A stretch of 50,628 nt of DNA from Jejubacter sp036620675. Lineage in GTDB: Bacteria; Pseudomonadota; Gammaproteobacteria; Enterobacterales; Enterobacteriaceae. The stretch lies in the NCBI GenBank assembly GCA_036620675.1, contig JAZHEE010000031.1; one strand, given 5' to 3'. Positions 43,231 to 50,628 of this stretch are shown here, piece after piece. How positions within the stretch are numbered: position 1 is the stretch's first letter; each line of letters starts with the position of its first letter. A program made the translations under genes and the position numbers. Under the pieces are notes generated by a model. The model ran no database searches. It was given only the letters and a program-made list of their open reading frames with translations, and was not told the DNA's origin.

Positions 43231-44877
43231 ATGAAACTTCTCTTGGTCGTCTGGCGCCAGTATCGCTGGCCCTTTCTGATGGTGATGGCGTTAAGCCTCG
43301 CCAGCGCCGCATTAGGCATTGGACTTATTGCTTTTATCAATCTGCGTTTAATAGAAACTGTGGATCGCTCGCTGTCGGTACTGCCGGAATTTCTTGGCCT
43401 GCTGCTGCTGCTGATCGTTATCACCCTGGGCTCCCAGTTAGCGCTTACCACCCTGGGACACCACTTCGTCTACCGGCTACGCAGCGAATTTATTAAACGG
43501 ATCCTGGATACCCACGTCGAGCGCCTGGAACAGTTGGGGAGCGCTTCGCTGCTGGCGGGGCTGACCAGCGACGTTCGGGCGATTACCATCGCGTTTGTGC
43601 GTCTGCCGGAACTGGTGCAGGGCATTATTCTGACTGTGGGCTGCGCGGCGTATCTGGCCTGGCTGTCGCCCACTATGCTGTTTGCGACTGCCGCCTGGGT
43701 GGCGGTGACCATTATCGGCGGCTGGCTGCTGGTTTCCCGGGTTTATCGTCATATGGCGATTCTGCGCGACACTGAAGATAAGCTCTATAACGATTACCAG
43801 ACGGTGCTGGAAGGGCGCAAAGAGCTAACCCTGAACCGCGAGCGCGCCGCTGACATCTATCACAGCGTCTATCTTCCGGATGCCCGCGAGTATCGCCACC
43901 ATATTATCCGAGCTGATACTTTCCATCTGAGCGCCCTGAACTGGTCAAACATTATGATGCTGGGCGCCATCGGCCTGGTATTCTGGATGGCTAACAGCCT
44001 GGGCTGGGCCGATACCAGCGTGGCCGCAACCTACTCCCTGACGCTGCTGTTCCTGCGTACCCCGATGCTTTCCGCCGTGGGCGCATTGCCGACGCTGCTG
44101 GCTGCTGAGGTAGCATTTAATAAGTTGAATCGTTTTGAGCTGGAAGCGTACCGGGAAAGCTTCCGACATCCTCGCGCGCCCGCGTCGTGGCAAACCCTGG
44201 AGTTACGCGACGTAGTCTTTCGCTACGGGGATGGGGGCTTCACTGTTGGGCCGCTGAATCTGACCATTCAGCGCGGCGAACTACTGTTCCTGATTGGCGG
44301 CAACGGCAGTGGCAAATCGACCCTGGCTATGCTGTTGACCGGGCTATATCGGCCGGTTTCCGGTGCGCTGTGTCTGGATGGCAAACCGCTGGCGGAGGCG
44401 GATATGGAAACCTGGCGCAGCCTGTTTTCGGCAGTCTTTACTGACGTCAGCCTGTTCGGGAAGCTACTGGGGCCGGAAGGGCGGCGCGCGGATCCGGCGC
44501 TGGTGGAACAGTGGCTGGTGCGCCTGCAAATGGAGAACAAGCTGAAGCTGGATAACGGCCATATTCTCAACCTTAAGCTTTCCAAAGGGCAGAAAAAGCG
44601 GGTGGCGCTACTGCTGGCAATGGCGGAACAGCGTGACGTCATTTTGCTGGACGAATGGGCGGCGGATCAGGATCCTCACTTCCGGCGCGAGTTTTACCAG
44701 GTGCTGCTGCCGCTAATGCAGCAGATGGGCAAAACCGTATTCGCCATCAGCCACGACGATCACTACTTTGTGCATGCCGATCGACTGCTGGAGATGCGCC
44801 AGGGACGGCTAAGCGAACTGGTTGGCGAAGAGCGTGAACACGCCAGCCGCGATGCAGTGGCCCGCACCGGTAGCTAA
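43231..44877 (+). CDS. yojI: ABC exporter YojI (microcin J25 efflux homologue)
   Basis: A 548-residue half-transporter that fuses a six-helix membrane domain (residues about 1-320) to an ATPase domain. The Walker A motif is LIGGNGSGKSTLAMLLTG near residue 355, the signature LKLSKGQKKRVALL near 448, Walker B VILLDEWAADQDPHFRREF near 470, and the switch histidine is in ISHDDHYF. It is a CydC-like or SyrD-like exporter; E. coli YojI (547) pumps out microcin J25 together with TolC. In E. coli mqo follows directly; here mgtE, a SulP gene and a lipoprotein gene intervene. Confidence 0.95.
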   Translation: MKLLLVVWRQYRWPFLMVMALSLASAALGIGLIAFINLRLIETVDRSLSVLPEFLGLLLLLIVITLGSQLALTTLGHHFVYRLRSEFIKRILDTHVERLEQLGSASLLAGLTSDVRAITIAFVRLPELVQGIILTVGCAAYLAWLSPTMLFATAAWVAVTIIGGWLLVSRVYRHMAILRDTEDKLYNDYQTVLEGRKELTLNRERAADIYHSVYLPDAREYRHHIIRADTFHLSALNWSNIMMLGAIGLVFWMANSLGWADTSVAATYSLTLLFLRTPMLSAVGALPTLLAAEVAFNKLNRFELEAYRESFRHPRAPASWQTLELRDVVFRYGDGGFTVGPLNLTIQRGELLFLIGGNGSGKSTLAMLLTGLYRPVSGALCLDGKPLAEADMETWRSLFSAVFTDVSLFGKLLGPEGRRADPALVEQWLVRLQMENKLKLDNGHILNLKLSKGQKKRVALLLAMAEQRDVILLDEWAADQDPHFRREFYQVLLPLMQQMGKTVFAISHDDHYFVHADRLLEMRQGRLSELVGEEREHASRDAVARTGS

Positions 44878-45053
44878 TTCACCCTGAAATCAGACGCAAT
44901 TGCACACTAATCCAGCGAACAACCGCTTTTTTTACGCCTGAACAGCGCGATATGGCGGTCGTTTATTATTATTTACAGAGCCTGTCGGTATGCTTGCTTC
45001 CTTCCTGATGCGGGAAGGCGCGATTGAGTTAATTTTTCCAGGGATGTCGAGTT

Positions 45054-46490
45054 ATGACCGCGACGGTTAAATACAGTATTCAAGAGCGTGCCGCCGATCG
45101 GGCGCGTATTCGCTATCTGCTCTCCGAAGGGGAAGAGGTTACCGAGGCGATACTCGGAAAACCTGGCCCCGCGGATGAGCATGAGGCGCAGCGGTTACGC
45201 GACGATATCGACGAAGTTACTCTGCTGGCGCGCCGTCTTCCCGAACCCGACCTGGCGGATACTCTGGAAGCATTGCCTTCCGAAGAGCGTCACGCCCTGT
45301 GGCGTCTGATTGGGGAAGAGAAACGCGGGAAGGTATTGCACGAGGTTTCCGAGCACGTCTGGGAAGACCTGATCGATGAGATGAGCGACCGTGACCTGCT
45401 GCGGGTGCTCAGTACCCTGGATATCGATGAGCAGATCTATCTGGCGCAGCGCCTGCCCCGTGACCTGACCGGGCGCCTGCTGGCAACGCTGTCGCCGGAA
45501 GAGCGGGCCCGGGTGGGGCAGGTGCTGCGTTACGAGAAAGGCAGCGTCGGCGCCATTATGGAGTTCGAGGTCATCACGATCCGCGCCGACATAAGCCTGG
45601 CGGCGGTGCAGCGTTACCTGCGGCGGCTGGGCAAGATGCCGGAAAATACCGATAAGCTGTTCGTCACTACCCGGGATATGACGCTGCTGGGGGAACTGGA
45701 ACTGACCACCATCCTGCTGCATCGTCCCCAGGCCCGGGTGGAAGAGGTGATGGAGCATAACCCGGTCACCTTTATGCCGACCGATCCGGACGAAGAAGCG
45801 GCGCGCACCTTTGAGCGAGATAACCTGGTCAGCGCCGCAGTGATCGACCATCAGGGAAAGCTGATGGGGCGTCTGACGGTTGACGAGATAGTCGACGTGG
45901 TGATTGAAGAGACCGACAGCGGCCTGCGTCGGATGGGGGGGATAAGCGCGGAAGAAGACGTTTTCGCCCCGGTCGGTAAAGCGGTCAGATCTCGCTGGGC
46001 CTGGCTGGCCATTAATCTCTGCACCGCGTTTATCGCCTCAAGGGTAATCGACGGCTTTGAACATACTATCTCTCAACTGGTGGCGCTGGCTTCGCTGATG
46101 CCTATCGTCGCCGGTATTGGTGGCAATACCGGTAATCAGACCATCACTATGATCGTGCGATCGCTGGCGCTTCAGCATATCCAGCCGGGCAACTTTGGTT
46201 TTCTGCTGCTGCGTGAGATGGGCGTGGCGTTAATCAATGGCCTGGTGTGGGGCGGTATCATGGGGATCGTGACCTGGCTTTTGTATGATGATATGGCGCT
46301 GGGGGCGGTAATGACGCTGGCGATGGTGCTGAACCTGCTGGTAGCGGCCGTGATGGGCGTGATCATTCCGATGGTGATGGCGCGGCTGGGGCGCGATCCC
46401 GCCGTGGGATCCAGCGTAATGATCACCGCAATTACTGACACCGGCGGTTTCTTTATCTTCCTGGGGCTGGCGACGCTGTTTTTGATGTAA
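45054..46490 (+). CDS. mgtE: Magnesium channel MgtE
   Basis: A 478-residue protein with the MgtE domain order. A helical N domain at about 50-160 (LARRLPEPDLADTLEALPSE) is followed by paired CBS domains at about 165-290 (VITIRADISLAAVQRYLRR, VEEVMEHNPVTFMPTDPDEE). The five-helix pore occupies 310-478. The pore signature reads LMPIVAGIGGNTGNQTITMI near residue 350, and the C terminus carries SVMITAITDTGGFFIFLG with the ion-binding aspartate. It admits Mg2+ down its gradient, closed by Mg2+ on the cytoplasmic domains. No M-box riboswitch was visible in the 176 bases upstream. I do not know mgtE here in E. coli. Confidence 0.95.
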   Translation: MTATVKYSIQERAADRARIRYLLSEGEEVTEAILGKPGPADEHEAQRLRDDIDEVTLLARRLPEPDLADTLEALPSEERHALWRLIGEEKRGKVLHEVSEHVWEDLIDEMSDRDLLRVLSTLDIDEQIYLAQRLPRDLTGRLLATLSPEERARVGQVLRYEKGSVGAIMEFEVITIRADISLAAVQRYLRRLGKMPENTDKLFVTTRDMTLLGELELTTILLHRPQARVEEVMEHNPVTFMPTDPDEEAARTFERDNLVSAAVIDHQGKLMGRLTVDEIVDVVIEETDSGLRRMGGISAEEDVFAPVGKAVRSRWAWLAINLCTAFIASRVIDGFEHTISQLVALASLMPIVAGIGGNTGNQTITMIVRSLALQHIQPGNFGFLLLREMGVALINGLVWGGIMGIVTWLLYDDMALGAVMTLAMVLNLLVAAVMGVIIPMVMARLGRDPAVGSSVMITAITDTGGFFIFLGLATLFLM

Positions 46491-46511
46491 AGCGGCGCCG
46501 CCAGCCGTCCG

Positions 46512-48005
46512 TTACAGCAGACCGCTCAGCTTCTGATGGAAGCTGCGGCTGCGCATATCCAGCCCGACAATCTCCACCTCGCAGTGATGGCGCCGATAGC
46601 GATTTTCAATGGCGTCGAGCGCCGCCACGCTTGAAGCGTCCCAGATTTGCGCCCAGCTCAGATCGATAACGACCCGCTTTGGATCTTCTGCATAGTTAAA
46701 GTGCTCGAACAGATCGTTGCTGCTGGCGAAAAACAGCGGCCCGCGTACCGTATAGCGCACCGACTGGCCGTCCGTCGCCAGTTCACGATCGGCGTGAATA
46801 ACGTGAGCCACGCGGCGGGCAAACAGGATAATAGCGAATACTACGCCGCCGACAACGCCGATGGCCAGGTTACCGGTCCAGACCGTGGCGGCGACGGTCA
46901 CCATCATCAGCAGGGTTTCGGAGAGCGGCAGGCGCTTCAGCGTGGCGGGGGCCAGGCTATGCCAGTCCACGGTTTTCAGGGCCACGACCATCATAATTCC
47001 TGCCAGCACCACCATGGGAATGCGCGCCATCAGAGCGCTCAGACCGGTGACCAGCAACAGCAGAAACAGTGCGGCGGCAATGGTGGAGATTCGGGTACGC
47101 CCTTTGCCCAGTTCCACGTTGACCATGGTCTGGCCGATCATGGCGCAACCGGCGATACCGCCGTAGAAGCCCGCCAGAATATTGCCTACACCCAGGCCCC
47201 AGCTTTCGCGACGCTTGCTGGATGGGGTATCGGTCAGATCGTCCACCAGCTTGGCGGTCAGCAGGGATTCCATCAGGCCCACCAGCGCTACGCTCAGCGC
47301 GCAGGGCCAGACTATCTTCAGCGTTTCCAGATTCAGCGGCACCGCCAGTTCCGTCAGACCGGGGAGCCCGGGCTGCATGGGGCCTTCATCGCCTACGGTC
47401 GGCGTCTGAAACCCAAAAATCAGGGTGAGGGCGGTGACAACTACGATCGCTACCAGCGGCGAAGGCACGCTTTTCAGCAGGCGGGGCAGTAGCAGAACGA
47501 TAGCCAGGGTCAGGGCGAATAGCTGCCAGACTGTCATGTTCTGCCCCCAGACGTGGGGAACCTGGGCGCAGAAGATCAGAATCCCCAGCGCGTTCACAAA
47601 ACCGGTCATTACCGAGCGGGGAATATAGCGCATCATGCGTGCCAGCCCCAGCAGGCCGAACAGGATCTGGAAGATACCGGCCAGCACGACGGCAGGCAGG
47701 ATATAACCCACGCCGTGGGCGTGCACCATCGGGCCTATTACCAGCGCCACGGAACCCGCGGCCGCAGTGACCATCGCCGGGCGGCCGCCCAGCAGCGACA
47801 GGCTCAGACACAGCACAACGGAGGCGATCAGGCTGACTTTAGGATCGACGCCGGCGATAACAGAAAAGGAGATGACTTCAGGAATGAGCGCCAGGGCGGT
47901 AATGATGCCCGCCAGGCATTCCCGGGTTAGCAGGAGCGGCGACAGCAGCACCTGGCGTACGCTTGGGGTCGGCTCAGCGCCAGGCTGAGGGGCTATTTCA
48001 GACAT
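46512..48005 (-). CDS. SulP-family anion transporter with STAS domain
   Basis: A 497-residue SLC26/SulP membrane protein. The conserved first-helix region is LAGIITALALIPEVISFSVI, and the second signature DLTDTPSSKRRESWGLGVGN, then NILAGFYGGIAGCAMIGQT, lies near residue 260. About ten to twelve membrane segments end near residue 395. A cytoplasmic STAS domain follows (about 415-497), with VVIDLSWAQIWDASSVAALD. Substrates in the family include sulfate, bicarbonate and dicarboxylates; none can be assigned here. It converges on mgtE with 21 bases between stops and diverges from a lipoprotein gene. Confidence 0.9.
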   Translation of the reverse strand: MSEIAPQPGAEPTPSVRQVLLSPLLLTRECLAGIITALALIPEVISFSVIAGVDPKVSLIASVVLCLSLSLLGGRPAMVTAAAGSVALVIGPMVHAHGVGYILPAVVLAGIFQILFGLLGLARMMRYIPRSVMTGFVNALGILIFCAQVPHVWGQNMTVWQLFALTLAIVLLLPRLLKSVPSPLVAIVVVTALTLIFGFQTPTVGDEGPMQPGLPGLTELAVPLNLETLKIVWPCALSVALVGLMESLLTAKLVDDLTDTPSSKRRESWGLGVGNILAGFYGGIAGCAMIGQTMVNVELGKGRTRISTIAAALFLLLLVTGLSALMARIPMVVLAGIMMVVALKTVDWHSLAPATLKRLPLSETLLMMVTVAATVWTGNLAIGVVGGVVFAIILFARRVAHVIHADRELATDGQSVRYTVRGPLFFASSNDLFEHFNYAEDPKRVVIDLSWAQIWDASSVAALDAIENRYRRHHCEVEIVGLDMRSRSFHQKLSGLL

Positions 48006-48058
48006 AGTGTATTCGCAGGCTTATTATCATTTCCCCGGATATGGGGTACAGAACGAAG

Positions 48059-48074
48059 TGTGACTTTTGTCACG
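48059..48074. promoter_or_regulatory. CRP site in the SulP-lipoprotein gap
   Basis: TGTGACTTTTGTCACG matches TGTGA-N6-TCACA at 9 of 10 positions. It lies 54 bases upstream of the SulP start and 125 upstream of the lipoprotein start, so either could be controlled. Confidence 0.55.
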
Positions 48075-48198
48075 AAAGGTCAGAATAGTACAGGGAGCGC
48101 GCAGCAGATTCCAGTTTTGGCTGTGGTGAAGGTTTTAGTTCAGCCTGCAAATCATTGTGGGTTGTTATACTGAGGAAAACCAGGAGGCGGAGAGAGCG

Positions 48199-48528
48199 AT
48201 GAAGAGCATTCTGACGGGCGCGTTAATGTTTGGACTGGTCGCCTGTGCCAGCGGCGGGCAGAAAGTGGAGGTTTACCGTTCCCTGAACGGTAAACAGTGC
48301 GAGCAGGGAGGATTGTCGCTGACAGAGCTGGAGCAGGCGCTTTTGGCCCGCGGGGTACGGGCGCCGGGCAAGGGGAAAAGGGTGGACGACGGTCGCATGC
48401 GCGTGGCGATGTGCGGTGCGCCGGACGGTAAAGTGGGGGTATTTCAGATTGATAAAAGCGAACTGGAACTGGCCCGCCAGGCGGGATTCGCTATCTGGCC
48501 CGTGAATAGCGCTGATAACTTTAATTAA
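48199..48528 (+). CDS. Small predicted lipoprotein, family not recognised
   Basis: A 109-residue frame from the ATG at 48199, preceded by GGAG. The signal is typical of lipoproteins: MKSILTGALMFGLVAC with a lipobox LVAC at residues 13-16. The mature part is short and has two further cysteines, C34 (NGKQCEQGG) and C72 (RVAMCGAPDG), that could form a disulfide. A strand-rich middle is followed by a helix (DKSELELARQAGF). After residue 16 an alanine follows the cysteine, which favours outer-membrane sorting. Codon use is like its neighbours'. I cannot assign a function. Confidence 0.75.
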   Translation: MKSILTGALMFGLVACASGGQKVEVYRSLNGKQCEQGGLSLTELEQALLARGVRAPGKGKRVDDGRMRVAMCGAPDGKVGVFQIDKSELELARQAGFAIWPVNSADNFN

Positions 48529-48578
48529 AAAACTATTGTTATATTGCATTAAATAAATAACTTGATGCCTTTCTTAAT

Positions 48579-48596
48579 TTTCCCCATGCGGGGAAA
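48579..48596. terminator. Hairpin between the lipoprotein gene and mqo
   Basis: TTTCCCC / GGGGAAA with an ATGC loop, 50 bases after the lipoprotein stop. The A+T-rich gap (48529-48737) also has a 12-base direct repeat, AAATAACTTGAT, at 48555 and 48705. The hairpin lacks a good T run. Confidence 0.4.
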
Positions 48597-48737
48597 TAGT
48601 GTTGGATTGTTTTTTGGATTCATTAAATGTCTACAAAACTTGTGGTTTAAATACTGGTGAATGATATTTTAAAATAAAGTGAAAATAAGTTAACATGCAT
48701 TCTCAAATAACTTGATCATCACTTAATAAACATTATT

Positions 48738-50390
48738 ATGCCTGCAATAAAAAAGAGTGTTCTTTCGCTAACCGCGCTGGCGATGTTTGTCAGTTCAACA
48801 ACTTATGCCAATACTGATGCGTTGCAAAAAACGGATTTCCTGTTAATCGGCGGCGGTATTATGAGCGCCTCTCTGGGAACCTGGCTGCAGGAGCTACAGC
48901 CTGAGTGGCGCCAGATGATGGTGGAAAAGCTGGACGGTGTGGCGCTGGAGTCTTCCAATGGCTGGAACAATGCCGGAACCGGTCATTCCGCCAATATGGA
49001 GCTGAATTATACGCCGTTGCGGGCAGATGGCTCTGTTGATATTAGCAAGGCGCTGAACATCAACGAACAGTTTATGATTTCCCGCCAGTTCTGGTCATCC
49101 CAGGTTAAACGCGGAAACCTGAACGATCCCCATACTTTTATTAATTCCACCCCGCATATGAGTTTTGTCTGGGGCGATAACAACGTTAACTATCTGAAGA
49201 AGCGTTATGACGCGCTGCAGAAATCCACGCTGTTCCAGGGAATGAAATTCTCGACCTCGCACAGCCAGATTAAACAGTGGGCGCCGCTGATTATGGAAGG
49301 ACGCGATCCGAATCAGAAAGTGGCAGCAACCTGGACGCCGGTAGGGACTGACGTTAACTACGGCGAAATTACCCGCCAGCTGATCGGCAGTCTGAAGAAA
49401 AGCGCGAATTTTACGCTGCAGACCTCGTCTGAAGTCACCGGATTTACGCGCAACGCGGATAACTCCTGGCACGTTACCATCAAGGATGTGAACAGTGGAA
49501 AAGAGCGCGCGGTCGATGCGAAGTATGTCTTTATCGGCGCCGGCGGCGGCGCGCTGAAGCTGTTGCAGAAAACCGGTATCCCTGAAGCTGACAACTATGC
49601 CGGATTTCCGGTGGGCGGCTCTTTCCTGATGACGGAAAATCCGGCAGTTACGGAAAAGCATCAGGAGAAAGTTTATGGTCAGGCGTCCGTCGGTGCGCCG
49701 CCAATGTCGGTGCCGCATCTGGACGCTCGCTATATCGACGGCAAACGCGCAGTGCTGTTCGGGCCGTTCGCGACCTTCTCGACCAAATTCCTGAAGAACG
49801 GTTCGCTGTTCGATCTGCTGAGCACCACCACCACCAGCAATATCCTGCCTATGGCCGATGTAGGTCTGGATAATTTCGATTTGGTGAAATATCTGATAAG
49901 TCAGGTGATGCTGAGCGACGACGATCGTTTTGCGGCGCTGAAAGAGTATTATCCGGATGCGCGCAAAGAGGACTGGAAGCTGATCCAGGCCGGTCAGCGC
50001 GTGCAGATAATCAAGAAGGATCCGGAAAAAGGCGGCGTACTGAAGCTGGGTACGGAAGTGGTGGTAGACCAGCAGAAGACCATTTCCGCGCTGCTGGGGG
50101 CATCGCCCGGGGCATCTACCGCGGCGCCGATCGCGCTGGACGTGATTAAGCAGATGTTCCCGCAGCAGTTTAATTCGCCGCAGTGGCAGAGCCGTATTCA
50201 CGCCATAGTGCCGAGCTACGGCGAGAAACTGAACGGTAATGTGGCCCTGACTCAGAAAGTCTGGGACGACACCGCCGCCGCGTTACAGCTGACCAAACCG
50301 CCGGTGATTCACATGTCGACTCAGGAGGATGCCGGCCCGGCTCAGCCTGACCAGAGGGAATTATTACCTCAGCATGATATGGCGCTGTAA
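48738..50390 (+). CDS. mqo: Malate:quinone oxidoreductase Mqo
   Basis: A 550-residue FAD enzyme (548 in E. coli) that oxidises malate to oxaloacetate and passes electrons to quinone at the membrane. The FAD-binding motif is LLIGGGIMSASLGTWL near residue 35. SSNGWNNAGTGHSANMELNY near residue 78 and VGTDVNYGEITRQL near 203 are family signatures. GAPPMSVPHLDARY near residue 319 and LGASPGASTAAPIALDVI near 453 follow. The N terminus is a signal-like hydrophobic stretch, as in E. coli. It is the last gene here; E. coli has eco beyond it, but the sequence turns into repeats. Confidence 0.95.
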   Translation: MPAIKKSVLSLTALAMFVSSTTYANTDALQKTDFLLIGGGIMSASLGTWLQELQPEWRQMMVEKLDGVALESSNGWNNAGTGHSANMELNYTPLRADGSVDISKALNINEQFMISRQFWSSQVKRGNLNDPHTFINSTPHMSFVWGDNNVNYLKKRYDALQKSTLFQGMKFSTSHSQIKQWAPLIMEGRDPNQKVAATWTPVGTDVNYGEITRQLIGSLKKSANFTLQTSSEVTGFTRNADNSWHVTIKDVNSGKERAVDAKYVFIGAGGGALKLLQKTGIPEADNYAGFPVGGSFLMTENPAVTEKHQEKVYGQASVGAPPMSVPHLDARYIDGKRAVLFGPFATFSTKFLKNGSLFDLLSTTTTSNILPMADVGLDNFDLVKYLISQVMLSDDDRFAALKEYYPDARKEDWKLIQAGQRVQIIKKDPEKGGVLKLGTEVVVDQQKTISALLGASPGASTAAPIALDVIKQMFPQQFNSPQWQSRIHAIVPSYGEKLNGNVALTQKVWDDTAAALQLTKPPVIHMSTQEDAGPAQPDQRELLPQHDMAL

Positions 50391-50403
50391 CAAGGCTTGC
50401 CGC

Positions 50404-50628
50404 TTCTGGCCCGCACCCGGTTTCAGAACAGAAGCTGCGGAATATGACGATGCAGTGGGCTGGGGTGAGGGTGACAGGCGGCTCTGGCGCCCTGTTTCAG
50501 AATAAAAATGGCGGAACATAGCGATGCGGTGGGCTGTTCCGTTCATTTTCAGGAAACTCCCTCTCCCGTTTCGGGAGAGGGCCGGGGTGAGGGTGACAGG
50601 CGGCTCCGGCGCCCTGTTTCAGAATAAA
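50404..50628 (-). repeat. Mosaic dispersed repeat, right-end copy (inverted relative to copies A and C)
   Basis: The reverse complement of 50504-50628 runs along 971-1130 of copy C. TTTATTCTGAAACAGGGCG, GCCGCCTGTCACCCTCACCC and the CCCTCTCC/GGAGAGGG palindrome (50561-50583 here) match closely. The right copy then lacks about 40 bases before TGAACGGAACAGCCC. A second unit (50404-50503) precedes it. The repeat continues to the end of the window. Confidence 0.8.

Noticed and set aside
44878..45053. Mg2+ riboswitch (M-box) upstream of mgtE
   Set aside because: The conserved M-box core elements are not recognisable; only a small CCTTCC/GGAAGG hairpin is present.
49095..50201. 368-codon frame antisense to mqo
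   Set aside because: Runs entirely opposite a clear Mqo reading frame and shows no motif.
1..50628. tRNA, rRNA, prophage genes or an intact insertion sequence
   Set aside because: No tRNA-like cloverleaf, rRNA segment, integrase or transposase frame was recognised; the mobile-type features are limited to non-coding repeats and the Rpn remnant.

Overview
The window is a piece of chromosome from a gamma-proteobacterium of the family Enterobacteriaceae. The evidence is residue-level similarity to Escherichia coli proteins I know (MenB, NrdA, NrdB, GyrA, GlpT, RcsB, RcsC), a gene order collinear with the E. coli 50-51 minute region read backwards, a recognisable micF RNA beside ompC, and GC-rich codon use. 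I cannot name the genus from sequence alone.

Layout. 1-1271: gene-free block of mosaic repeats, including two diverged copies head to head. 1272-2744: DASS-type anion transporter. 3004-4812: rnz diverging from elaA-elaB. 4918-12118: the menaquinone operon menF-menD-menH-menB-menC-menE, with an ERIC-like element between menF and menD. 12122-12375: remnant of an Rpn-family nuclease gene. 12517-17900: tricarboxylate uptake operon tctCBA diverging from its two-component system tctD-tctE. 17915-19360: Proteus-type catalase. 19639-20841: yfaY (CinA-like). 21171-23599: glpT and a glpQ broken by one in-frame amber codon. 23664-27397: nrdA-nrdB-yfaE. 27766-31283: ubiG diverging from gyrA. 31696-38101: the Rcs phosphorelay, rcsC convergent with rcsD-rcsB. 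38489-40182: micF and ompC. 40317-44877: apbE, ada-alkB, yojI. 45054-48528: mgtE, a SulP transporter and a small lipoprotein. 48738-50390: mqo. 50404-50628: the left-end repeat family again, in opposite orientation.

How the genes work together. Several modules serve respiration and carbon use: menaquinone and ubiquinone synthesis (men, ubiG), malate:quinone oxidoreductase, tricarboxylate and dicarboxylate uptake, and glycerol-3-phosphate uptake. Others serve DNA supply, topology and repair (nrdAB-yfaE, gyrA, ada-alkB) or the envelope (Rcs, ompC, micF). Compared with the E. coli order I remember, the arn/pmrD/nudI block and glpABC are missing, tct and katA occupy part of that gap, and mgtE, SulP and the lipoprotein sit between yojI and mqo.

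Novelty. I found no undescribed multi-gene system; this is mostly ordinary core genome. The items most worth a second look are a MITE-like insertion that lengthens the ompC mRNA leader, the amber codon in glpQ, the mosaic repeat family that brackets the window in inverted orientation, the hairpin-rich ERIC-like element inside the men operon, and an unlisted 34-residue hydrophobic ORF beside gyrA.
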